Source of the DNA: Dysgonamonadaceae bacterium
GTDB lineage: Bacteria > Bacteroidota > Bacteroidia > Bacteroidales > Azobacteroidaceae
Reading direction: 5' to 3'
DNA length: 15,460 nucleotides
NCBI GenBank assembly: GCA_031261015.1
Contig: JAISKG010000183.1
Coordinates: forward strand, 1-15,460
The notes under the pieces were generated by a model. The model was not told where the DNA came from, did no database searches, and saw only the letters and a list, made by a program, of their open reading frames with translations. This document shows, one piece after another, positions 1 to 5,818 of the stretch. How positions within the stretch are numbered: the first letter of the stretch is position 1; the number at the start of each line of letters is the position of its first letter. The position numbers and the translations under genes were made by a program.

Positions 1-45
1 AATTAGGATTGCAATAGTGATTAAAATAATTTTCATAACTTTCAT
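1..45 (-). CDS. N-terminal fragment of a secreted or membrane protein (runs off the window)
   Basis: Reading the minus strand from an ATG at 45 gives MKVMKIILITIAILI before the window ends. A lysine-bearing start followed by an unbroken hydrophobic stretch is what the beginning of a signal peptide or lipoprotein leader looks like. A second ATG at 36 (MKIILIT...) is an equally possible start. Only 15 codons are visible, so no function can be given. It lies 62 bp downstream of the transposase stop, in the same direction. The intervening DNA is AT-rich with no clear TAnnTTTG box. Confidence 0.4.
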   Translation of the reverse strand, partial: MKVMKIILITIAILI

Positions 46-107
46 TTTTTTAAAATTTGATTTTATTGTTGTTTTTATTTTTCCATTCTGAGCATAAATT
101 TTGCTTT

Positions 108-728
108 TTATACCTTATAAAACATATCCGTTTCCCACCGTGCCGGATTATTGTTAATATAATCAACAATAATCCAATGCCGTTTTTCATTTTGGATAAT
201 GTGTTCAAAATAATTGCGTTGCCACACGGAATAACCGATTTGTTTTGTAACGCCAATTTTGAAACCGCGAACAATTGCACCGATTGTACGTGATGTTCCG
301 CACGGTTGCCGCCGTAGGGGCGAATAATTATTCGCCCCTTTATCATTCGCCCATTCATCGTCATTCGCCCTTTTGTCCATCGGTAATTCATTGTTATTGG
401 GCGAATTATTATTACAGGGCGAAAAATTTTTCGCCCCTACACCGGTACCGTCATCATTTGTAATAATCTCAATTATTCCATGTACATGATTCGGCATTAC
501 CACAAATTCGTGCAACACAACATTCGGATAATGTTGCGGAATGTCCAACCAACAATCATTTGCCGTTTTGCCGTATTCATTCAAAATCATTTCACCGTCC
601 GTGATTTTCCCAAACATACATTCGTGTTTTTGCACACATATCGTTACAAAATACAACCCTGCCTGCGAATAATCATAATCTCTCAGGCGAATACTGCGGC
701 GATGATGTATGTCAGGATTAAAAGGCAT
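108..728 (-). CDS. REP-associated tyrosine transposase (RAYT), Y1_Tnp / HUH family
   Basis: This 206-aa protein belongs to the single-domain HUH transposases (IS200/IS605-related) that act on short palindromic REP sequences by single-strand nicking and transfer. The N-terminal core (residues about 10-88) contains the LYFVTICVQ strand and ends in MPNHVHGIIEI, where H81 and H83 form the metal-binding HUH pair. The C-terminal part (about 143-206) has the conserved RGFKIGVTK, WQRNYFEHII and YINNNPARW blocks. Y173 in RNYFEHI is the likely catalytic tyrosine (my inference from family layout). Between them, residues about 90-140 form a low-complexity linker (GAKNFSP, NNNSPNNN, RANDDEWANDKGANNYSP) written by palindromic DNA (see repeats at 316-339 and 417-436). 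It starts 6 bp after the stop of the lipoprotein gene at 735, so it is probably read from the same transcript. No flanking REP pair marking a mobile unit was seen. The family assignment is firm; activity is not known. Confidence 0.88.
   Translation of the reverse strand: MPFNPDIHHRRSIRLRDYDYSQAGLYFVTICVQKHECMFGKITDGEMILNEYGKTANDCWLDIPQHYPNVVLHEFVVMPNHVHGIIEIITNDDGTGVGAKNFSPCNNNSPNNNELPMDKRANDDEWANDKGANNYSPLRRQPCGTSRTIGAIVRGFKIGVTKQIGYSVWQRNYFEHIIQNEKRHWIIVDYINNNPARWETDMFYKV
316..339. repeat. Perfect 24-bp palindrome inside the RAYT gene (GGGGCGAAT type)
   Basis: The half-site AGGGGCGAATAA is followed immediately by its exact reverse complement, giving a 24-bp perfect palindrome with no loop. 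It is read in frame as residues 130-138 (KGANNYSPL) of the transposase. Additional ATTCGCCC half-sites lie in the same orientation at 345-352 and 363-370, and an inverted GGGCGAAT lies at 399-406, so the linker is a cluster of decayed copies. REP-like substrate or insertion scar is an inference. Confidence 0.8.
417..436. repeat. Perfect 20-bp palindrome inside the RAYT gene (GGGCGAAAAA type)
   Basis: GGGCGAAAAA is joined directly to its reverse complement TTTTTCGCCC. The outer GGGCGAA/TTCGCCC arms match those of the palindrome at 316-339, while the central AT part differs. It is read in frame as GAKNFSP (residues 98-104 of the transposase). Two members of one palindrome family thus sit about 100 bp apart in the same gene. 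Confidence 0.8.
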
Positions 729-734
729 TGTAAC

Positions 735-1322
735 TCAATAAAATTTTTCTTTAGAAAATTCTAATCCGCTTTTATCAAAATATAAATCATTTCCCAAAGA
801 CACAATAAATCCTGGTCGAAAGTAAATAATGTCGCCTTTTTCGGTTTTAATAATTTGACTTACACTATAAACTTTATATTCTTTTCCCTTTTTAATTTTA
901 CTTAATAAATTTCTTGCTATTCCTTCTTGTTCAATAAACAAAGTATCAGTACTTACAGAAACAATGTTCGATTCAAACGAATTATTAAATCTATTCACTA
1001 AATTGTTTAATAAATGTATTTCATATTTTTTTGACTCTAAATATCTTTGTTCTGATAGTTCTACAAGTTCTTTGGGTGTTTTCATTTCTTTAAAATTTTC
1101 TGCCGAAGAAAACGAAAAATCAATATCGCTCAAAAAAGTCAGAAAACCCCATTCGCCTGCTGTTTTTCCATCCATTTGTTTGTTATATAAACTAATGGAA
1201 TCTTTATTGATAAAATCTTCTGTCAATCCTTTGGCAAATTTCTCCACTTTTTTGTCAGAAGTAGAACAACTAGAAAAAAATATCATTAAGATAATTACGC
1301 TAATATTTTTAATTGTATTCAT
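735..1322 (-). CDS. Uncharacterised lipoprotein
   Basis: This is a 195-aa protein with a short basic start, a hydrophobic segment (ISVIILMIFF) and a lipobox ending SSC at residue 19, so it should be lipidated and anchored in the envelope. The mature part is charged and mostly helical in character (KKVEKFAKGLTEDFINKD, then LVELSEQRYLESKKYEIHLLNNLVNRF), followed by a beta-like C-terminus (YKVYSVSQIIKTEKGDIIYFRPGF). I do not recognise a family. It begins 15 bp after the ilvD stop and ends 6 bp before the RAYT start. No promoter was seen, so it may be carried on the ilvD transcript. It is clearly more AT-rich than ilvD, suggesting a different history. Confidence 0.75.
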   Translation of the reverse strand: MNTIKNISVIILMIFFSSCSTSDKKVEKFAKGLTEDFINKDSISLYNKQMDGKTAGEWGFLTFLSDIDFSFSSAENFKEMKTPKELVELSEQRYLESKKYEIHLLNNLVNRFNNSFESNIVSVSTDTLFIEQEGIARNLLSKIKKGKEYKVYSVSQIIKTEKGDIIYFRPGFIVSLGNDLYFDKSGLEFSKEKFY

Positions 1323-1337
1323 ATCATATTCTTTTAA

Positions 1338-3239
1338 TTAAATTACTCTCACCGCCCCCTTATCCGCCGAACTCACCAAACTCGCATAAGCCCGCAACGA
1401 TTTGGAAACAACCCGATTACGGTCTTTTGCCGTCCAAGCCTCTTTGCCGCGGGCTTCTTCTTCGGCACGGCGTTGCGCCAATTCTTCATCGGATACTAAA
1501 ACATTTATGGAACGATTTGGAATGTCGATTTCGATGATGTCGCCATCGCGCACCAAGCCGATGGCACCACCCGATGCGGCTTCGGGCGAGATGTGTCCGA
1601 TGCTCAAGCCCGATGTGCCGCCCGAAAACCGTCCGTCTGTAATCAGGGCGCACTCTTTGCCGAGGTGGCGCGATTTGATGTACGAAGTCGGGTAGAGCAT
1701 TTCCTGCATTCCCGGTCCGCCTTTCGGTCCCTCGTGGGTGATAACTACGACATCGCCGCTTTGCACTCGTCCGCCGAGAATGCCGTCGCAAGCCGCATCC
1801 TGCGAAGTGAAAACCTTTGCCGTACCTCGGAAATGCCAAATACTTTCGTCCACGCCTGCCGTTTTTATCACGCAACCATCGAGGGCGATGTTGCCTTTGA
1901 GAATGCCCAAGCCGCCGTCTTTGGTATAGGCGTGGGCTATGTCGCGGATACAGCCGTTGGCGCGGTCGGTGTCAAATGTTTCGTAATATTCCGATTGACT
2001 GCCCATTACCAAATTAAATTTGTTGGCAGGGGCGGAAAGGTAAATCCGTTGCGGGTTATCGGGGGATTGCGGGTCAAGCCCGCAATGACACAACCACTCA
2101 CCGTCATTGCGGGCTTGACCCGCAATCCCATATTTCACAATCGCCTCTTTCAATGTCAAACCATCAACCCGCAAAACCGAATTGTCAATCAATCCGCCTT
2201 TGTCCAATTCCGCCAAAATCCCCAAAATTCCGCCGGCACGATTCACATCTTGAATATGATATTTCTGCGTATTGGGTGCTACTTTGCTCAAACAAGGCGT
2301 TTTGCGCGAAAGGGCGTCAATGTTGTCCATTGTGAAATCCACGCCTGCCTCGTTGGCAATCGCCAAAAGATGCAAAACGGTATTCGTGGAACCGCCCATT
2401 GCAATATCGAGCGTCATCGCATTGAGGAAGGCGGGGCGAGTGGCGATGCTCAGCGGCAACACGCTTTCGTCGCCATCGCGGTAGTATTTGTAGGTATTTT
2501 CCACAATCAGTTTAGCGGCATCTTTGAAGAGTTTGATGCGGTTTTCGTGCGTGGCTACAATCGTGCCGTTGCCGGGCAATGCCAAACCGATGGCTTCGTT
2601 GAGGCAGTTCATCGAGTTGGCGGTAAACATGCCGCTGCACGAACCGCAAGTGGGGCAAGCTGCAAATTCTATCTTTGAAACTTGCTCATCACTCACGCTT
2701 TCGTCTGCGCTCTGTATCATCGCATCAATCAAATCCAACCTCACCACTTCTCCCCCTCTTGTGGAGGGGGTTGGGGGGAGGCTTCCCGCTTCCATTGGTC
2801 CGCCGGACACAAAAACTGTGGGAATATTCAGCCGCATCGCTGCCATCAGCATACCCGGCGTAATTTTATCGCAATTCGAGATGCACACCATCGCATCGGC
2901 TTTGTGGGCGTTTACCATGTATTCCACACTATCGGCGATGATGTCGCGCGAGGGCAGGGAATAGAGCATTCCGTCGTGCCCCATCGCAATGCCGTCGTCG
3001 ATGGCAATCGTGTTAAATTCGGCGGCAAAGCAACCGAGTTTTTCAATTTCATTTTTAACAACCTGACCGATTTCGTGCAAATGTACATGTCCGGGAACGA
3101 ATTGCGTAAACGAATTGACTATCGCGATAATCGGCTTACCGATTTGCTCCTCCTTCATCCCGTTGGCGCGCCACAACGCGCGTGCTCCTGCCATCCGACG
3201 ACCTTGCGTACTCGTATAACTTCGTAGCTGTATTTTCAT
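1338..3239 (-). CDS. ilvD: Dihydroxy-acid dehydratase, carrying two in-frame repeat insertions
   Basis: IlvD dehydrates 2,3-dihydroxy-3-methylbutanoate (and the methylpentanoate homologue) to the 2-oxo acid, the third common step of valine and isoleucine synthesis, using an Fe-S cluster and Mg2+ in the cytoplasm. The protein follows the E. coli-type enzyme closely from [10 protein letters not shown] to the C-terminal [17 protein letters not shown]. Visible signature blocks are [12 protein letters not shown] (119-130), [18 protein letters not shown] (195-212) with the cluster cysteines, [16 protein letters not shown], and [15 protein letters not shown]. At 633 aa it is longer than E. coli IlvD (616 aa by my recollection). 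The excess lies at residues 153-164 ([12 protein letters not shown]) and 371-393 (GIAGQARND...CGLDPQSP), both encoded by palindromic repeat DNA. Both fall in loops that vary in the family, so the enzyme may remain active. No other ilv gene is adjacent; the next genes are a lipoprotein and a transposase. Confidence 0.96.
   Translation of the reverse strand: MKIQLRSYTSTQGRRMAGARALWRANGMKEEQIGKPIIAIVNSFTQFVPGHVHLHEIGQVVKNEIEKLGCFAAEFNTIAIDDGIAMGHDGMLYSLPSRDIIADSVEYMVNAHKADAMVCISNCDKITPGMLMAAMRLNIPTVFVSGGPMEAGSLPPTPSTRGGEVVRLDLIDAMIQSADESVSDEQVSKIEFAACPTCGSCSGMFTANSMNCLNEAIGLALPGNGTIVATHENRIKLFKDAAKLIVENTYKYYRDGDESVLPLSIATRPAFLNAMTLDIAMGGSTNTVLHLLAIANEAGVDFTMDNIDALSRKTPCLSKVAPNTQKYHIQDVNRAGGILGILAELDKGGLIDNSVLRVDGLTLKEAIVKYGIAGQARNDGEWLCHCGLDPQSPDNPQRIYLSAPANKFNLVMGSQSEYYETFDTDRANGCIRDIAHAYTKDGGLGILKGNIALDGCVIKTAGVDESIWHFRGTAKVFTSQDAACDGILGGRVQSGDVVVITHEGPKGGPGMQEMLYPTSYIKSRHLGKECALITDGRFSGGTSGLSIGHISPEAASGGAIGLVRDGDIIEIDIPNRSINVLVSDEELAQRRAEEEARGKEAWTAKDRNRVVSKSLRAYASLVSSADKGAVRVI
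2063..2129. repeat. 67-bp double palindromic element inside ilvD
   Basis: Two 27-bp copies (2063-2089 and 2103-2129) are perfect reverse complements of each other, separated by 13 bp. Each copy also folds by itself: ATTGCGGG and CCCGCAAT (8 bp) flank a TCAAG or CTTGA loop. The element is read in frame as ilvD residues 371-393. The translated motif CGLDPQS (or AGLTRNP in the other direction) is one I remember from many unrelated bacterial proteins that contain the same interspersed repeat; that recollection needs a search. Confidence 0.88.
2748..2783. repeat. Short hairpin repeat inside ilvD (CCCCCTC...GAGGGGG)
   Basis: CCCCCTC (2752-2758) and GAGGGGG (2764-2770) form a perfect 7-bp stem with a 5-nt loop, followed by TTGGGGGGAGG. 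In the ilvD frame it gives [12 protein letters not shown] (residues 153-164), where E. coli IlvD has a shorter, unrelated loop (KTKLSDQ). The outer boundaries are estimated from where family similarity resumes. It shares no sequence with the element at 2063-2129. Confidence 0.7.
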
Positions 3240-3280
3240 TCTGTTAGTAATTTCTTGCTTTTACTGTGAAATTGAAGGTG

Positions 3281-3288
3281 CAAAGATA
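3281..3288 (-). promoter_or_regulatory. Putative ilvD promoter, -7 box
   Basis: The minus strand reads TATCTTTG, matching the Bacteroidota consensus TAnnTTTG, about 41 bp upstream of the ilvD ATG. Nineteen bases further upstream is TTTA (3308-3311), one base off the -33 TTTG. The implied leader is only about 35 nt, too short for a leader-peptide attenuator or T-box. Confidence 0.6.
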
Positions 3289-3397
3289 GTCTATTTTCGA
3301 TGAAAAATAAAGATTTTTTGATAAAAAACGAACGATTTAAAAGAAATTTGAATGAATTACAAAAGAATTATCGTATTTAACGAATGATTACAAAAAA

Positions 3398-3420
3398 ACC
3401 GGCAGGGTTGTTCTGCCGGT
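3398..3420 (-). terminator. Intrinsic terminator after the lipoprotein gene at 3444
   Basis: ACCGGCAG and CTGCCGGT form a perfect 8-bp GC-rich stem around a 7-nt loop. On the minus strand the hairpin is followed at once by a run of seven T. It lies 23 bp past the stop codon at 3444, so it ends that transcript before the ilvD promoter region. Confidence 0.8.
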
Positions 3421-3443
3421 GAAAGATTTTTTTCGATTGTTCT

Positions 3444-4016
3444 TTAATTTTTATCGTACACCCAATAACGGAAACTTGCATTAATCGAAAGATCCAAATA
3501 AACGGGAGTAGTCGCCAACGTGATGGTTTGGGTCGGCGTAAAAGTGATGTTGATTGCTACTTTTTCCTTATCGCCCAGTTCTTTTAATACTGCTTTAATG
3601 ATGTTGACTTCCGCGTCGCTCGTCAGTTCGATTTCGGAAGCTTTTTCCGAGCCTTGCGGGTTAACGGCGAAAGTTCCGATCGGATTATATGAATTGTTAC
3701 CTATTTTAATTTGCAAGTTTTGTATTTTCGTATCTGCCGGCGCTTTGTCTAATCCTTCGACTTTCAGGTAAGATTTTGAATTTTGAAATTCCGAAGAAAT
3801 GAAATTGGGAGCATTGTCGGCGCCCATGATTGCGCTCAAATACAAAGTATCCGGCGTAGAAATAACGCTACCTGCAATTCCTTGAATAGGAATCCGGTAA
3901 ACATTGTTAAACGTTTTTGTGGATTCCGTTTTGTCGGGACCTTTGTCGTCGCTGCCGCAAGCCGTAACGAAAAGACCAGCTATGACTGCTAATAAAAGTG
4001 AGTTGAATGTTTTCAT
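3444..4016 (-). CDS. Uncharacterised lipoprotein
   Basis: This is a 190-aa protein with a classical lipoprotein leader: MKTFNSLLLAVIAGLFVTAC, with lipobox cysteine at residue 20. The following GSDDKG resembles the acidic stretch that often follows Cys in exported Bacteroidota lipoproteins. The mature region (about 35-190) alternates polar and hydrophobic residues in a beta-strand pattern and ends in an aromatic strand (INASFRYWVYDKN), suggesting a beta-sandwich fold. I recognise no named domain. It stands alone, with its own promoter (4061-4068), a palindrome over that promoter (4068-4090) and a terminator (3398-3420), so it is likely a separately regulated monocistronic gene. Confidence 0.8.
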   Translation of the reverse strand: MKTFNSLLLAVIAGLFVTACGSDDKGPDKTESTKTFNNVYRIPIQGIAGSVISTPDTLYLSAIMGADNAPNFISSEFQNSKSYLKVEGLDKAPADTKIQNLQIKIGNNSYNPIGTFAVNPQGSEKASEIELTSDAEVNIIKAVLKELGDKEKVAINITFTPTQTITLATTPVYLDLSINASFRYWVYDKN

Positions 4017-4060
4017 ACGATTAAAATATTACTAAATGGTTGATTAAAATTATTATGAGG

Positions 4061-4068
4061 CAAAGGTA
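4061..4068 (-). promoter_or_regulatory. Putative promoter (-7 box) of the lipoprotein gene at 3444-4016
   Basis: The minus strand reads TACCTTTG, a perfect TAnnTTTG, 44 bp upstream of the ATG. A TTTG at 4092-4095 could be the -33 element but is 23 bp away, longer than the usual 19-21. Confidence 0.6.
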
Positions 4069-4090
4069 GTGATTTTTATCAAAAATCACT
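4068..4090. promoter_or_regulatory. Perfect inverted repeat filling the promoter spacer (candidate operator)
   Basis: AGTGATTTTT and AAAAATCACT are exact reverse complements around a 3-nt centre. The 23-bp palindrome overlaps the first base of the TACCTTTG box and extends up to just short of the TTTG at 4092-4095. A dimeric repressor bound here would block polymerase. No regulator gene in the window points to which one, so function is inferred from position only. Confidence 0.45.
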
Positions 4091-4120
4091 CCAAATGCTT
4101 ATGTGTTTTTTCAATAAGCA

Positions 4121-4154
4121 AACAAAGCGAACCGGTTTTTCGGTTCGCTTTGTT
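4121..4154 (-). terminator. Intrinsic terminator after the DUF1573 gene
   Basis: AACAAAGCGAACCG (4121-4134) pairs perfectly with CGGTTCGCTTTGTT (4141-4154) across a 6-nt loop, a 14-bp stem 26 bp past the stop codon. On the minus strand a T-poor stretch follows before an A-run, so termination efficiency is less certain than stem stability. On the plus strand it is followed by CATTTTTT, so it could also stop antisense transcription. Confidence 0.72.
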
Positions 4155-4179
4155 CATTTTTTCCTAATGATGTATTCAC

Positions 4180-4599
4180 TTAAGCTTCCACCACGCCTCT
4201 GATGTGCATGATCAGTTTTTCACCTTTGTCGGTCGTAGCGGTAATAGTTTTAGTGAAGGGACCGGGACGACCTTTCGGATTGAAAGTTGCTGTGATTTCG
4301 CCGGTTTTGCCCGGTTGGATCGGTTCTTTCGTCCATTGAGGAGTGGTACAACCGCAGGAAGCATGTACTTCGACTACGATAATATCATCTTGCGAAACAT
4401 TAGTGACTTTGAAAACAACTGATACGAGGCCGCCGTTTTCCTTGATTGTTCCGAAATCATGGTCGGGATCTGCAATAACGATTCCTTTTTTCACTTCGTT
4501 ACCTACGGGCGTTACATCCTGAGGAGTTGTAAAAGCCATGAAGCTCAAACCTGCTAAGGCAGGAAGAATAATAGCTAAGAATAGACCTTTTTTTAACAT
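4180..4599 (-). CDS. DUF1573 domain protein, exported
   Basis: This 139-aa protein has a signal peptide or N-terminal anchor (residues 1-24, LFLAIILPALAGLSFMAF) and a DUF1573 immunoglobulin-like domain over most of the rest. Diagnostic features are DHDFGTIKENG (47-57), the VVFKVTN strand, the SCGCTTPQW motif (81-89), then PIQPGKTGEITATFNPKGRPGPF. The molecular role of DUF1573 proteins is not established; they are abundant, often paralogous envelope proteins in Bacteroidota. The paired cysteines C82 and C84 of the CGC motif are retained. It has its own promoter (4637-4644) overlapping the 3' side of the upstream gene and a strong hairpin downstream. Confidence 0.9.
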   Translation of the reverse strand: MLKKGLFLAIILPALAGLSFMAFTTPQDVTPVGNEVKKGIVIADPDHDFGTIKENGGLVSVVFKVTNVSQDDIIVVEVHASCGCTTPQWTKEPIQPGKTGEITATFNPKGRPGPFTKTITATTDKGEKLIMHIRGVVEA

Positions 4600-4636
4600 A
4601 ATAACTTGTTTTGAAATTTAAGTTGATAATTGGTTG

Positions 4637-4644
4637 CAAAATTA
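4637..4644 (-). promoter_or_regulatory. Putative promoter (-7 box) of the DUF1573 gene
   Basis: The minus strand reads TAATTTTG, matching TAnnTTTG, 37 bp upstream of the ATG at 4599. No TTTG occurs at the expected -33 distance. The box lies 18 bp past the stop of the upstream YXWGXW gene, so read-through from that gene is also possible because no terminator separates them. Confidence 0.5.
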
Positions 4645-4662
4645 TAAAATATTTTTCATTAA

Positions 4663-5724
4663 TTATCTCGATCTGCTCGACGAATTTGAGTTGCTGCGCG
4701 AATAACTTCCGCCACTTGTGCCCGAAGACGTTCTGGAAGAGGAATTTCCGCTTGATACCGAACGGTTTACGCTGGAACCTGAAGAACTTGAGCTTACACT
4801 CGTTCTTTCTCTGCTTGAAGAAGAACTTACCGTCGGTCGCCCGGACGAACTGTTGCTTCTGGAAGTCCCTTCGGTTTTTACACTTTCGCGAACGGTGCTG
4901 TTCGATTGGGAAGAAGAAACCCGATTGTTGGTAGTTGTCGGGCGATTCGGCGTCGATTGCATCGTTTCGCTGCTGCGAGTGGAAGTACTCGGCGTTGTTG
5001 TGTAAGAACGACTTTCTTGACGAGAAGAATTGCTATTGTTCACTACTCCTTGACGGGTCGTTGTCGAATTTGAACTGCGTAAATCGTTGGTTCTTGAGCT
5101 ATTACTCTGGTTGTTGCTTCGGCTTTCTTGATAGCTGCTACGGGTTTGATCCGAATTAGCAGGGCGCGAACTCCGGTATTCTTTGTTAATCAATTCACGT
5201 TCGCGAGCAGGAGCTGCGTTGAATGATGACGAACTGTTGTAATGTTCTCCACGTCCGCGGTGATTGGGATTGTGGTCGTAACCGTAAGCATACCCGTGCG
5301 GGTGGCGGCCGTCGTAGCGATCGTAATACACTCTGCGTCCGTAATAATCATAACGTCCGTCGTAGTAACCGAAATGTACGAAATAGTTTCTCGGCACCCA
5401 GCAGGCGTCGATCCAGCGGTAACCGCTTCTGAACCATTCCCAATATCCCGGAATCCAGTAAGCATCAGTGTAAGGAGCCAAAGCCCAGTAACCTTGTATC
5501 CAAATGTATTCGCGCGTATAATTGTCCCACGTCCAATAACCGTCGATCCAAATATAATTTGACGCAGGCATGGGAATGGCCGGTGTTCCGACCGATAAAA
5601 CAACGTTGGGAGCCAGCGGAATATTGGCATATACGGAAATACGTACTTGCGCTTCAACGGAGGTTGCCAAACCTATCATACCAAATAGGGCAATGAAAAA
5701 AATAGTGCGTAATCTTGCTTTCAT
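4663..5724 (-). CDS. YXWGXW-repeat exported protein with a long Ser/Arg/Asn-rich tail
   Basis: From the ATG at 5724 the protein is 353 aa. The frame is open to a TTG at 5751, but the ATG places the signal peptide normally (MKARLRTIFFIALFGMIGLA, cleavage after VEAQ at 26). Residues 59-109 carry four spaced tryptophan motifs: WIDGYW, WIQGYW, WIPGYW and a variant WIDACW in which the glycine-tyrosine pair is lost. These are the YXWGXW (WXXGXW) repeats found in many exported, poorly understood proteins. A Tyr/Arg/Gly-rich stretch follows (about 119-162, YYDGRYDYYGRRVYYDRYDGR). The last half is almost only S, R, N, T, Q and G, likely disordered and cationic. The function is unknown; an envelope- or matrix-associated role is a guess from composition. 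It starts upstream of the DUF1573 gene with a 63-bp gap. Confidence 0.85.
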   Translation of the reverse strand: MKARLRTIFFIALFGMIGLATSVEAQVRISVYANIPLAPNVVLSVGTPAIPMPASNYIWIDGYWTWDNYTREYIWIQGYWALAPYTDAYWIPGYWEWFRSGYRWIDACWVPRNYFVHFGYYDGRYDYYGRRVYYDRYDGRHPHGYAYGYDHNPNHRGRGEHYNSSSSFNAAPARERELINKEYRSSRPANSDQTRSSYQESRSNNQSNSSRTNDLRSSNSTTTRQGVVNNSNSSRQESRSYTTTPSTSTRSSETMQSTPNRPTTTNNRVSSSQSNSTVRESVKTEGTSRSNSSSGRPTVSSSSSRERTSVSSSSSGSSVNRSVSSGNSSSRTSSGTSGGSYSRSNSNSSSRSR

Positions 5725-5818
5725 GACTTTAATTATTAAGTTGTTCAACAAATTATTTGCTGCTTTGACTTGTCGATTAAAATAATGTTTAATGATTAAT
5801 AGTTAATGATAGTTAAAA

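Noticed and set aside
316..438. CRISPR-like spacing of the ATTCGCCC half-sites
   Set aside because: Repeat units are only 8-10 bp, spacing is irregular (15 and 18 bp), orientation is mixed, and the region is in frame inside a transposase gene.
1593..2678. Long plus-strand reading frame (361 codons) across ilvD
   Set aside because: It is antisense to the clearly conserved ilvD, shows no domain or signal, and owes its length to codon bias of the real gene.
4718..5005. Plus-strand frame rich in Glu and Leu opposite the YXWGXW gene
   Set aside because: It is the antisense shadow of the Ser/Arg-rich tail; the composition is explained by the opposite strand.
5725..5751. TTG start at 5751 for the YXWGXW protein
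   Set aside because: It would put nine residues ahead of a normal signal peptide; the ATG at 5724 gives the expected MKARLRT start.
5789..5810. Direct repeat TTAATGAT twice, 14 bp apart, downstream of the gcvP stop
   Set aside because: Short and in very AT-rich DNA; chance is a sufficient explanation.
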